Below, piece by piece: positions 17,118 to 25,309 of a stretch of 49,858 nt of DNA (within the stretch, counting starts at the first letter, position 1; each line of letters opens with the position of its first letter). The translations under genes were made by a program, and so were the position numbers. Source of the DNA: Oscillospiraceae bacterium (GTDB taxonomy: Bacteria > Bacillota_A > Clostridia > Oscillospirales > Oscillospiraceae); NCBI GenBank assembly GCA_017505505.1, contig JAFVPA010000030.1:1-49858 (forward strand). Direction: 5' to 3'. The notes under the pieces were generated by a model. That model was not told the DNA's origin and ran no database searches. It saw nothing but the letters and a program-made list of their open reading frames with translations.

Positions 17118-17792
17118 ATGAAGATCCTGATTGTGGAAGATGAGAAGCTGCTGGCGGACTCCTTGAAGACATTACTGGAGGGGAAGGGCTTTCAGGTGGA
17201 GGTGGCCTATGACGGAGAGACAGGGGCGGAGTATGCCCTGCTGGGGATCTATGATCTGCTGATCCTGGATGTGATGATGCCGGGAATGGATGGCTACCAG
17301 GTAGCCCGGAAGGTACGGGCCAACCGCTGCACCACCTCCATTCTGATGCTGACAGCCAAATCGGCAGTGGAGGACCGGATCATGGGATTAAACTCCGGGG
17401 CGGACTATTACCTGACCAAGCCCTTCGATACCCGGGAGCTGCTGGCCTGCATCAATGCCCTGCTGCGGCGGCAGGGAAAGCAGGTGGACGAGCTGGTCTT
17501 CGGCAACACATCCCTGGATCTGGAGACCTGTACTCTGGTCTGCGGCGGAAAAAGCCAGCGGCTGTCTGCCCGGGAATTCGATGTGATGCGGTTTCTGCTG
17601 CAAGCCCAGGACCGGATCGTATCCAAGGAGATGATCCTGGCCCGGGTCTGGGGCTATGATTCCAACGCCGTAGAGAATCATGTGGAGGTTTATGTGGGCT
17701 TCCTCCGGAAAAAACTGAAAGCCATCGGCTCCAATGTTCGTATTGAAGCCATTCGCCGTCTGGGCTACCATTTGGAGGTGGAGGACGCTTGA
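17118..17792 (+). CDS. OmpR/PhoB-family response regulator
   Basis: A 224-aa DNA-binding response regulator. The receiver domain (1-120) has the acidic pocket VEDEK, the phospho-acceptor Asp51 in LILDVMMPGMDG, and the conserved Lys in YLTKPF (about 103). The C-terminal winged helix (about 128-222) ends with NHVEVYVGFLRKKL and IRRLGYHLE, typical of OmpR-type proteins. The start at 17118 follows CGGAGG. The sensor kinase gene overlaps its stop. The target genes are unknown; no transporter is adjacent. Confidence 0.95.
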   Translation: MKILIVEDEKLLADSLKTLLEGKGFQVEVAYDGETGAEYALLGIYDLLILDVMMPGMDGYQVARKVRANRCTTSILMLTAKSAVEDRIMGLNSGADYYLTKPFDTRELLACINALLRRQGKQVDELVFGNTSLDLETCTLVCGGKSQRLSAREFDVMRFLLQAQDRIVSKEMILARVWGYDSNAVENHVEVYVGFLRKKLKAIGSNVRIEAIRRLGYHLEVEDA

Positions 17793-18994
17793 TCAAACGT
17801 CTTCGGTTTAAATTTGTCTGTATTAATATGGCCATCGTTACGGCCATGCTGTATGTGATCTTCAGCCTGATCATTTTCTTCATGGGCTTGGGTATGCAGA
17901 TCCAGAACCGGAATATGATGCAGAACATTCTGGAAAATGCTTTCCGTCCTGACTGGGAGATGCGGGACTGGCGGGAGGACTGGCGGCCTTTCTTTATCGT
18001 CCGTATCGGTCCCCGGGGGGAAATGGCGGCCTTTGACGGCAGTTTTTTTGAGGAGATCGAAGAAAAACAGGTGCGCAGCATTGCCCGGGAAGCCATGGAA
18101 CTGGAAGAGGAGTCCGGAACGTTGGTGAAGCAGAAACTGCGCTTCCAAAAAAGGGATACTCCCAATGGCCGGATCATTGCTTTTTCGGATATGTCCGCGG
18201 AGATGCGGACAATGGAAAATCTGATCAGGACCTGCCTGTTTATCGGCATTATCAGCTTCCTGTCTTTTTTGGTCATCAGCTATCTGCTGGCCCGGTGGGC
18301 GGTCAGGCCGGTGGAAACGGCCTGGAACCAGCAGCGGCAGTTTGTGGCGGATGCCTCCCATGAGCTGAAGACGCCCCTGACAGTTATTATGACCAATGCG
18401 GAGCTGCTCCAATCCCCAACCTATGATGAGAGCCAGCGAAGAGGCATGCTGGACAGCATCCTGACCATGTCTCACCAGATGCGGGGACTGGTGGAGAGCC
18501 TGCTGGAGCTGGCCCGGGTGGATAATGGCGGAACAAAGATGGCCTTCCAGGAGCTGGACCTGAGCGAGCTGGTGTCGGAAGGATTGCTTCCCTTTGAACC
18601 GGTATATTTTGAGAAGGACCTTCTGTTGGAAAGCGCCATTGAAGCAGGGATCCGGGTGAAAGGCAGTGCATCCCATCTGCGGCAGGTGCTGGACATTCTG
18701 CTGGACAATGGTGCCAAATATACAATACCCGGCAGCCGGGTACTGGTGAAGCTCCACCGGCAGGGCAGCCATGTGCTGCTGTCTGTTGCCAACCCGGGAG
18801 AGGCCATCAGCCGGGAGGATCTGAAAAATATCTTCAAGCGGTTCTACCGCATCGATAAGGCCCGGGCCATGAACCACAGCTATGGTCTGGGACTCTCCAT
18901 TGCAGACAGTATCGTCCGGGAGCATAAGGGAAAGATCTGGGCAGAAAGCGGGAACGGCCTCAACACCTTTTTTGTACAGCTTCCCATGGGCTAA
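17789..18994 (+). CDS. Sensor histidine kinase
   Basis: A 401-aa membrane sensor kinase paired with the preceding regulator. Membrane helices lie at about 11-34 and 147-168, with a roughly 110-residue external domain rich in Glu, Asp and Trp. Then come the HisKA box with phospho-His191 (ADASHELKTPLT) and the HATPase domain (LDNGAKYT as N box, YGLGLSIADSIV as G2 box). A recognisable HAMP domain is not seen, only a short linker. The start is a TTG overlapping the regulator's stop, with GGAGGTGGAGG upstream. Confidence 0.94.
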   Translation: MIKRLRFKFVCINMAIVTAMLYVIFSLIIFFMGLGMQIQNRNMMQNILENAFRPDWEMRDWREDWRPFFIVRIGPRGEMAAFDGSFFEEIEEKQVRSIAREAMELEEESGTLVKQKLRFQKRDTPNGRIIAFSDMSAEMRTMENLIRTCLFIGIISFLSFLVISYLLARWAVRPVETAWNQQRQFVADASHELKTPLTVIMTNAELLQSPTYDESQRRGMLDSILTMSHQMRGLVESLLELARVDNGGTKMAFQELDLSELVSEGLLPFEPVYFEKDLLLESAIEAGIRVKGSASHLRQVLDILLDNGAKYTIPGSRVLVKLHRQGSHVLLSVANPGEAISREDLKNIFKRFYRIDKARAMNHSYGLGLSIADSIVREHKGKIWAESGNGLNTFFVQLPMG

Positions 18995-19009
18995 GATGCA
19001 GAAAAGGTG

Positions 19010-19038
19010 TTGAAACTTATATGGCTTTGTGCTAAAAT
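19010..19038 (+). promoter_or_regulatory. Promoter of the PlsC-type gene
   Basis: TTGAAA (19010-19015), a 17-bp spacer and TAAAAT (19033-19038), 30 bp before the start. Confidence 0.7.
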
Positions 19039-19068
19039 GGTTCTAATACAAACCAAGGAAGGTCAGCT

Positions 19069-19779
19069 ATGAATCGAATCGTGACGATGGTACTGAAGAA
19101 CCTGTGGATCGTTCCCGGTGCCTGGTTTAAGCTTTGTAAATATGCCAACCATACGGACGAATATCCCGAACTGGAAAAATGGCGTCATATCCAGTATATT
19201 TTGCAGCATGCCGTTACCGGCGGCAACATCGATCTGACGGTCACCGGCCTGGAGAACATCCCCCAGGAGGGCGGATTCATGCTGTATGGCAACCACCAGG
19301 GCATGTTCGACGTGCTGGCCATTGCGGCTACCTGCGATATGCCCCTGGGCGCAGTGCTGAAGAAGGAACTGTATGATATTCCCTTCCTGCATCAGATCGC
19401 CCTGTGTACCAAGAGCTATCCCATGGACCGGGAGGATGTGCGCCAGTCTCTGACCGTTATCCAGAACGTTACAGAGGAAGTGAAGAACGGCCGCAGCTAT
19501 CTGATCTTCCCGGAGGGCACCCGCAGCAAGCTGGGCAACCAGATGCTGGAATTCCACGGCGGCAGCTTCCGGTGCGCCACCAAGAGCAAATGTCCCATCG
19601 TGCCCATTGCCCTGATCGACTGCTTTAAGGTGCTGGACCAGAAGGGCAGCAAGCCGGTGAAGGTCCAGATCCACTATCTGAAACCCATTCCCTATGAAGA
19701 ATATGCCGGCATGAAGCCTGCGGAAGTGGCGGCCCTGGTGAAGGCCCGCATCCAGGAAAAAATCGACGAATGTATCTAA
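19069..19779 (+). CDS. plsC: 1-acyl-sn-glycerol-3-phosphate acyltransferase (PlsC family)
   Basis: A 236-aa membrane-associated acyltransferase that puts the second acyl chain on lysophosphatidate. The catalytic HX4D is His76-Asp81 in GNHQGMFDV, and the glycerophosphate-binding motif is FPEGTRSK (about 145-152). There is one N-terminal hydrophobic segment. A DegV/FakB-type gene starts 11 bp downstream with its own strong ribosome site, which makes a link with fatty acid use likely. Confidence 0.92.
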   Translation: MNRIVTMVLKNLWIVPGAWFKLCKYANHTDEYPELEKWRHIQYILQHAVTGGNIDLTVTGLENIPQEGGFMLYGNHQGMFDVLAIAATCDMPLGAVLKKELYDIPFLHQIALCTKSYPMDREDVRQSLTVIQNVTEEVKNGRSYLIFPEGTRSKLGNQMLEFHGGSFRCATKSKCPIVPIALIDCFKVLDQKGSKPVKVQIHYLKPIPYEEYAGMKPAEVAALVKARIQEKIDECI

Positions 19780-19790
19780 GGAGGATTCCA

Positions 19791-20633
19791 ATGGTTAGAC
19801 TGATTACGGATTCTGCTGCCGATTTTGAGCCTTTTGAACTGGAAAAGCTGAATATAGCCTGTATTCCCATCAAAGTCATGCTGGGAGAGCAGGAGTATGA
19901 GGAGAATATAAACCTGAGCAAGGACCAGTTCTTCCAACTGCTGGCGGAGTCCGGTGCTTCTCCCAAGACTTCCCAGCCCTCTCCGGCCCTGCTGATGGAG
20001 CATTTCGAGGCCGCAAAGCAGGCAGGGGAAGAGGCCCTGTACATCTCCCTGTCTTCCGGCATCAGCGGTACCTACCAGACTGCGGTAATGACCAGAGAAG
20101 ACTTTGGAAGCGATGACTGCTATGTGCTGGACAGTCTGAACGCCACCGGCGGTCAGCGGCTCCAACTGGAATATGCGGCCCGTCTCCGGGACGAGGGCAA
20201 GTCTGCGAAGGAGATCATTGAGGCTGTCAAGTCTATCCAGAGCAAGATCGTCCTGTTTGCCTGCATCGATACTCTGGAATACCTGTATCGCGGCGGCCGT
20301 ATCAGCCAGACCGTGTACAAGCTGGGCACCATGGCCCAGGTGAAGCCCATCATCCGGGTCAGCGAAGAGGGCACCATCGAGGTTCCCGCCAAGGCCATCG
20401 GTATGCGCAAGGGCATGGACTTCCTGTGCAAGCGCATCGAACAGCAGAAGCCCAGCGCAGCGCATAACTTCTATGTGATGTATACCGCCGATCGGACGAT
20501 TGGCGAGGCTCTTGCCCAGAAGGTACGGGCTATGGGCATCGAGGTAAGTGATGAGCGGATCATCCAGGTGGGTGCCGGCATCGGCAGCCACGTAGGCCCC
20601 AACGCCTGCGGCATTGTGTACGTGGCGGAATAA
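19791..20633 (+). CDS. DegV-family (FakB-type) fatty-acid-binding protein
   Basis: A 280-aa second DegV paralogue. MVRLITDSAADFEPFELEKL at the start, KTSQPSPALLMEHFEAAKQA (the conserved TSQPSP loop) and LSSGISGTYQTAVMTRED are family signatures for the fatty-acid site. The start at 19791 follows AAGGAGG. It forms an operon with the PlsC gene: in Gram-positive bacteria FakB delivers fatty acid for phosphorylation and on to phospholipid synthesis, and PlsC acts later in that route. Confidence 0.93.
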   Translation: MVRLITDSAADFEPFELEKLNIACIPIKVMLGEQEYEENINLSKDQFFQLLAESGASPKTSQPSPALLMEHFEAAKQAGEEALYISLSSGISGTYQTAVMTREDFGSDDCYVLDSLNATGGQRLQLEYAARLRDEGKSAKEIIEAVKSIQSKIVLFACIDTLEYLYRGGRISQTVYKLGTMAQVKPIIRVSEEGTIEVPAKAIGMRKGMDFLCKRIEQQKPSAAHNFYVMYTADRTIGEALAQKVRAMGIEVSDERIIQVGAGIGSHVGPNACGIVYVAE

Positions 20634-20645
20634 TGGAACAGTGAG

Positions 20646-20680
20646 ACACCTTCCTGCCGTTTTGCAGGAAGGTGTTTTTG
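20646..20680 (+). terminator. Intrinsic terminator after plsC-degV
   Basis: ACACCTTCCTGC (20646-20657) pairs fully with 20664-20675 around CGTTTT, then TTTTG. Confidence 0.93.
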
Positions 20681-20836
20681 CGTGAATCCGAATGCTCGAG
20701 AGCATTGCTGCGCTCTACACTACAAACTGTATAAGTCGAAAGCGAAAACTGTAATTTGCCGGACAGGAAGAAAATGCTGGCTTTTTCTCCGTATTTATCG
20801 TATGATAAAAGAAAATCGGAAAACAGGAGAAAATCT

Positions 20837-21964
20837 ATGGAACGAAAGAATTGGGTCAGTGTCTGGGGAAATGCGGTCTCCGTAGCGGAAAACCGTCCGG
20901 AGCGGTACGCAAAGGACATTACCATCCGTTATCCCATCCACATTCCCTTTAGCGGCAGCGCGGTGCGGCTGACCTTTGACAATTACTGCGGCACGGAGGC
21001 CGTTACGCTGAACAAAACCACCGTTTTTTATGGCGGTGTGTTCTATCCCGTGTATTTTAACGGAAAACGGGAGGTCACCATTCCCGCTGGAGAGAAGGCC
21101 GTCTCTGATGGGCTGGAGGTCAGGCTCAATGATGGTGAAGTCATTCAGGTCAGTTTCTATTTAAAAGATTTCACCCTGATGCGCAGCGTGGTCTACGCCT
21201 GCGGCCCCCTGTCCGAGGGCATGTATGCCAACGGTGACGAGACGGAAAATGCCAAGATCGATATTCTAACCTCCCGGAAGACCCATCTGTTCTATTTCCT
21301 CAGCAATGTCTCCGTGCTGACGGAGGCGGGGAACCGGGCCATCGTCTGCTATGGTGATTCCATCACCGCCCAGGACTGGCCGGACCATCTGGCTCTTCGG
21401 TGCTTTACCGAAGGCTATACCAGGACTGCGGTGATCCGCCGGGCTACCTCCGGTTCCCGGATCCTGCGGCAGTATGATTGCCTGACCTACGAATCCTACG
21501 GACTGTCCGGGGAAAACCGCTTTGCCCATGAGGTGCCTACCGATGGGGCGGACACGGTCATCATTCAGCAGGGTATCAACGACATCATCCACCCCGTGGG
21601 CGAAAGCGTCAATGTCTTTCGTCCCATGAGCGACCTTCCCACGGTGGAACAGCTCATCGATGGCCTGAAGACCTACATCGCCCAGGCACGGTCGTTTGGC
21701 TATAAGGTCTATGTGGGTACCCTGCTGCCCATGGGCGGCTGGCGTACCGATGCACCCTTCCGCCAGGAGATGCGCCATGCCTATAATGACTTTATCCGAA
21801 CCACGGATCTGATCGATGGCTGCATCGACTTTGATAAGGCCCTCCGGGATCCGGAAAAACCCAACCATTTCCGTCCGGAATATGATTCCGGCGACCACCT
21901 CCATCCCAGCGCAGCGGGCTATCGGAGAATGGCGGAGGAGATCCCGGCAGAACTGCTAAAATAA
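20837..21964 (+). CDS. SGNH/GDSL-family hydrolase
   Basis: A 375-aa cytoplasmic esterase-type hydrolase; no signal peptide is seen. Residues 1-150 look like a beta-rich N-terminal domain. The SGNH core follows: block I with the nucleophile Ser in CYGDSITAQDW (about residue 173), block III GINDI, and block V DHLHPSAAGY (about 346-355), supplying the catalytic Asp and His. This two-part layout is seen in carbohydrate esterases and deacetylases, so a sugar ester substrate is possible. The start at 20837 has AGGAG upstream. Confidence 0.9.
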   Translation: MERKNWVSVWGNAVSVAENRPERYAKDITIRYPIHIPFSGSAVRLTFDNYCGTEAVTLNKTTVFYGGVFYPVYFNGKREVTIPAGEKAVSDGLEVRLNDGEVIQVSFYLKDFTLMRSVVYACGPLSEGMYANGDETENAKIDILTSRKTHLFYFLSNVSVLTEAGNRAIVCYGDSITAQDWPDHLALRCFTEGYTRTAVIRRATSGSRILRQYDCLTYESYGLSGENRFAHEVPTDGADTVIIQQGINDIIHPVGESVNVFRPMSDLPTVEQLIDGLKTYIAQARSFGYKVYVGTLLPMGGWRTDAPFRQEMRHAYNDFIRTTDLIDGCIDFDKALRDPEKPNHFRPEYDSGDHLHPSAAGYRRMAEEIPAELLK

Positions 21965-21989
21965 ATGCTGCTGACGCTCCCCCCAATAT

Positions 21990-22093
21990 GTCATTGCGAG
22001 GAGCGAAGCGACGTGGCAATCCCCTGGATACTTGTATTACTCCTAAATTTGAAGGAGATTGCCACACCAGCCTGCGGACTGGTTCGCAATGAC
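21990..22093. repeat. Dispersed palindromic repeat, GTCATTGCG family, copy 2
   Basis: A 104-bp element with the same ends as the copy at 8866-8949 (GTCATTGCGAGGAGCGAAGC on the left; GGACTGGTTCGCAATGAC on the right). Only the central spacer differs: about 40 bp here and about 20 bp there. It lies between the SGNH hydrolase and the LRR-like gene. Confidence 0.9.
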
Positions 22094-22122
22094 TTGGGAA
22101 ATCGATACACAGTGGCTGACAG

Positions 22123-22151
22123 TTGCAATTATGGACAAACTATGGTATGAT
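22123..22151 (+). promoter_or_regulatory. Promoter of the LRR-like membrane protein
   Basis: TTGCAA (22123-22128), a 17-bp spacer and TATGAT (22146-22151). It begins 30 bp after the end of the palindromic repeat. Confidence 0.65.
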
Positions 22152-22187
22152 TTAAGGTAATTCGAAGAAAAAATGGAGGTCAGAAAA

Positions 22188-23831
22188 GTGAAAAAGAAAC
22201 TTGTGACCGTATTGCTGATCATTGTGCTGGTGCTTTGTCTCGGCATCGCCGGAGCCCTGGGCTTCGTGTGGTACCGGGATAACCATGTGTTCGTGGAGGG
22301 TACGGCCTATCCCATCAGCGCTGTGAGCCTGGACCTGCGGGAAGAGGATATCTCCATGGCCCATTATGACGAACTGCAGAGCAAGCTTCCCAAGTGCCAG
22401 ATCATCTGGAACGTACCTTTCCAGAATGGGAAGCTGCCCAATGATACTACAAAAATCACGGTGTCTGCGCTTACGGAAGAGAATGTGCAAACCCTTGTGG
22501 AATATTTCCCCAAGCTGAAGACTGTGGATGCCATGTCCTGCAAGGATTATGGAATGCTGGAACTGCTGAAGGCCCAGTTGCCGGAGACGGAAGTGAACTA
22601 TGAAGTCTCCCTTGGTGGAAAGTCCTTTGCACCGGACACCGCAGAGTTGACGCTGGAAGTAGGGGATTATGATCTGGTGACCATGAGGTCGAATCTGATC
22701 CATCTGCCCCAGGTGACAACCATCAAGCTGAAGACACCGGAATTGTCTGCGGCCCAAGTGGAGGAATTGCAGACGGCCTATCCGGAGATCACCATTACCT
22801 GTTCCGTGGAGATCCTGGGACAGGAATACGACACCGACACCACGGAGCTGAACCTGTCCGACTTGACTGTGGATGCGCTGGAGGAAGTGACGGAAAAGCT
22901 GTCCCTGCTGCCGGGGCTGACCCATGTGGATCTGAATGGCGCAGCCATTGAAAAGGAACACGTGAAGACCTTCATGGAGGCCTTCCCCGACGTCGTTTTC
23001 GACTACACCTTTGATTTCTACGGTACTAAGATCTCCACCGCCGATGAAGAGGTCGTCATCAAGAATACCAACATCGGTGACGCAGGGGAGAGCGATGTAC
23101 GCCTGACCCTGGATCTGCTGACCAACTGTAAGCGCTTTGTGCTGGATAACTGCAAGCTGTCCGACGAGGTCATGGCTACCATCCGGGAGGACTACCGGGA
23201 CCGGACCAAGGTGGTCTGGCGTGTCTGGTTCGGCAAGGGCAGCACCCTGACGGATGCCACTGCCATCCGGGCCGTCTATGACCTGGTGGATGACAATTGC
23301 CACGATCTGGTTTATTGTGAGAATGTCCGCTATGCCGACTTTGGCCACAATGAATGGCTGGATGCCTGTGATTTTGTGGCGGGCATGAAGGATCTGGAGG
23401 TCATCATCATTTCCGGTGCCCCCATCAAGAGTCTGGAGCCCTTCGCCAACTGCAAAAAGCTGCGGATTTTGGAGGCAGCCTTCTGTGAATACCTCACCGA
23501 TGCCACCCCTCTGGCCCAGTGCGAGAGTCTGGAATGGGTGAACATCAGCTATTCCAAGATCACAGATCTGAGTCCTCTGGACGGTCTGAACCTGACCCGG
23601 CTGACCAATATGTACTATCCCAAGAGCCGTGTTCCCCAGGAGGAGCAGGACCGTTTCGTTGCTGCCAACCCGGATACGGAAACCTACTTTGTGGGCGACC
23701 AGCCCTACGGCAAGGCCTGGCGGTATGACAGTGAGGGCGAGTATCTGGACTGGTATGTGAAGGTCCGGGAGGTCTTCAGCTATGATACCTATCCCAAGAC
23801 TCCCAACCATGTGGGATGGTATATGGATTAA
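22188..23831 (+). CDS. Membrane-anchored leucine-rich-repeat-like protein
   Basis: A 547-aa protein with an N-terminal KKK plus a 20-residue hydrophobic helix that anchors it, the rest lying outside the cell. The extracellular part has four to five degenerate repeats of the pattern 'L-x-D...L...FP-x-L-x-x-V...C' (about residues 40-300), and a more regular LRR part near 390-470 (LEVIIISGAPIKSLEPFANC, then LEWVNISYSKITDLSPLDGL). Such proteins usually bind other proteins; no enzymatic motif is seen. The GTG at 22188 is preferred because GGAGGT lies 8 bases upstream and itself overlaps the earlier ATG (22173). Confidence 0.85.
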   Translation: MKKKLVTVLLIIVLVLCLGIAGALGFVWYRDNHVFVEGTAYPISAVSLDLREEDISMAHYDELQSKLPKCQIIWNVPFQNGKLPNDTTKITVSALTEENVQTLVEYFPKLKTVDAMSCKDYGMLELLKAQLPETEVNYEVSLGGKSFAPDTAELTLEVGDYDLVTMRSNLIHLPQVTTIKLKTPELSAAQVEELQTAYPEITITCSVEILGQEYDTDTTELNLSDLTVDALEEVTEKLSLLPGLTHVDLNGAAIEKEHVKTFMEAFPDVVFDYTFDFYGTKISTADEEVVIKNTNIGDAGESDVRLTLDLLTNCKRFVLDNCKLSDEVMATIREDYRDRTKVVWRVWFGKGSTLTDATAIRAVYDLVDDNCHDLVYCENVRYADFGHNEWLDACDFVAGMKDLEVIIISGAPIKSLEPFANCKKLRILEAAFCEYLTDATPLAQCESLEWVNISYSKITDLSPLDGLNLTRLTNMYYPKSRVPQEEQDRFVAANPDTETYFVGDQPYGKAWRYDSEGEYLDWYVKVREVFSYDTYPKTPNHVGWYMD

Positions 23832-23876
23832 ATCGTGAATCATTTTTGAAATTTGAAATAATAAGGAGTGCCTACT

Positions 23877-24254
23877 ATGAATACCCCCATCCACACCCCT
23901 AACGCCCCCGCTGCCATCGGCCCCTATTCTCAGGCTGTGCAGGCAGGCAATATGCTCTTCGTTTCCGGTCAGATCCCTATTGATCCCGCTACCGGTGCTT
24001 TTGCCGGTGAGGACATCGTCACCCAGACCCGCCAGTCTCTGACCAACATCCAGAACATTCTGGCTGCTGCCGGTTACACTATGAACGATGTGGTGAAGAC
24101 CACCGTGCTGCTGGCGGACATTGCCGACTTCGGTGCCATGAACGAGGTATATGCCCAGTTCTTTGTGGAAAACAAGCCCGCCCGTGCTGCCTTCGCCGTG
24201 AAGGACCTGCCCAGGGGTGCTCTGGTGGAGATCGAGGCCATCGCCAACAAATAA
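23877..24254 (+). CDS. ridA: RidA-family enamine/imine deaminase
   Basis: A 125-aa protein of the Rid (YjgF/YER057c/UK114) family. RidA hydrolyses reactive 2-aminoacrylate and other enamines released by PLP enzymes. Family blocks seen are [20 protein letters not shown] near the start and the substrate-binding Arg in [20 protein letters not shown] (about residues 100-119). It is normally a cytoplasmic trimer. The start at 23877 follows AAGGAG; a GTG 9 bases earlier is less likely. Confidence 0.95.
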   Translation: MNTPIHTPNAPAAIGPYSQAVQAGNMLFVSGQIPIDPATGAFAGEDIVTQTRQSLTNIQNILAAAGYTMNDVVKTTVLLADIADFGAMNEVYAQFFVENKPARAAFAVKDLPRGALVEIEAIANK

Positions 24255-24264
24255 AAACCAGTAG

Positions 24265-24316
24265 GGGAGGCAGAAATGCCTCCCTTTTCCTGTAGAGGAG
24301 GGGCAGTGCCCCTCCT
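24265..24316 (+). terminator. Double hairpin after ridA
   Basis: GGGAGGCA-GAAA-TGCCTCCC (24265-24284) followed by TTTT is a good intrinsic terminator. A second palindrome, AGGAGGGGCA-G-TGCCCCTCCT (24296-24316), follows. The GTAGGGGAGG start resembles the GTAGGGCGG repeat family. Confidence 0.75.
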
Positions 24317-24349
24317 TTGCAAAAACGGATCGGTTTGTGACTTTGTTAC

Positions 24350-24378
24350 TTCCAAAACCTGCCGGGATATGATATAAT
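24350..24378 (+). promoter_or_regulatory. Candidate promoter of the MoxR-VWA operon
   Basis: A perfect TATAAT (24373-24378) with a weak TTCCAA 17 bp upstream. Confidence 0.5.
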
Positions 24379-24403
24379 TATATCGAAAAGGAGGTAGAAT
24401 CCT

Positions 24404-25309
24404 ATGACCTATGAAGAACTGAAGCAGAAAATGGACGAAGCCCATTATATTTATGATGAAACGCTGGCGACGGTATTGTATGTGTCCCTGCAATTGGGAC
24501 GGCCCCTGTTGATCGAAGGCGCGGCGGGTGTCGGTAAGACCGAAGTGGCCAAGGTCATGGCTTCTGCGCTGGACCGGGATCTTGTGAGATTGCAGTGCTA
24601 TGAAGGCTTGGATGAAAGCAAGGCCCTGTACGAATGGAACTATCAGAAGCAGCTGCTGGCCATTCAGGTGGACCAGTGTCAGACGGACCGGGAGGCCATG
24701 ACCAAATCCCTGTTCAGTGACGAATATCTTCTGGAACGGCCTTTGCTTCAGTCTATCCGCAGTGATAAGCCTGTGGTGCTGCTGATCGACGAAATCGACA
24801 AAGCGGACGAGGAATTTGAAGCCTTCCTGCTGGAACTGCTGTCGGATATGCAGGTCTCTATTCCTGAGGTGGGAACCATCAAAGCCAAGACCATCCCCTT
24901 CGTGGTGCTGACCTCCAACCGGGCCCGGCCTCTGAGTGAGGCCCTGCGCCGCCGCTGTGCCTACCTGTATATCGAATATCCCGACATGGAGAAGGAGCTG
25001 GCGATCCTGCGGGCCAAGCTGCCCCATGTGGATGACCGGCTCAGCGCACAGGTGGCTCTGGCCGTGGCCAAGCTCCGGGCCAATGAGTCTATCCTGAAAA
25101 AGCCCTCCATTGCCGAGACTCTTGACTGGGCAGCGGCCCTGGACGCATTGGGTATCCGGGAGCTGACACCCGATGCCCTGCGGCAGACTGCGGGCTTCGT
25201 GCTGAAAAACAACGAAGATATCGCAGCTTTGGACGAACTGGATCGGGAAGAGGAGGACTGCCACTGCGGCGGAAACTGCGGCCATCATGGGGGACACCAC
25301 CATGGTTGA
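24404..25309 (+). CDS. MoxR-type AAA+ ATPase with Cys/His-rich tail
   Basis: A 301-aa AAA+ ATPase of the MoxR/CbbQ class. Walker A is GAAGVGKT (39-46), Walker B LLIDEID (about 126-132), and sensor 1 is in VLTSNRARPLSEALRRR. Such ATPases work with VWA-domain partners to insert metals or remodel enzymes; the VWA gene follows directly. The last 17 residues (DCHCGGNCGHHGGHHHG) are Cys- and His-rich, unusual for MoxR, and look like a metal-binding tail. AAAGGAGG precedes the start. No obvious client enzyme, such as a CO dehydrogenase, is adjacent. Confidence 0.93.
   Translation: MTYEELKQKMDEAHYIYDETLATVLYVSLQLGRPLLIEGAAGVGKTEVAKVMASALDRDLVRLQCYEGLDESKALYEWNYQKQLLAIQVDQCQTDREAMTKSLFSDEYLLERPLLQSIRSDKPVVLLIDEIDKADEEFEAFLLELLSDMQVSIPEVGTIKAKTIPFVVLTSNRARPLSEALRRRCAYLYIEYPDMEKELAILRAKLPHVDDRLSAQVALAVAKLRANESILKKPSIAETLDWAAALDALGIRELTPDALRQTAGFVLKNNEDIAALDELDREEEDCHCGGNCGHHGGHHHG

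Noticed and set aside
22152..23894. A 580-residue minus-strand frame opposite the LRR-like gene
   Set aside because: Antisense shadow of a well-supported gene with promoter, ribosome site and membrane helix.
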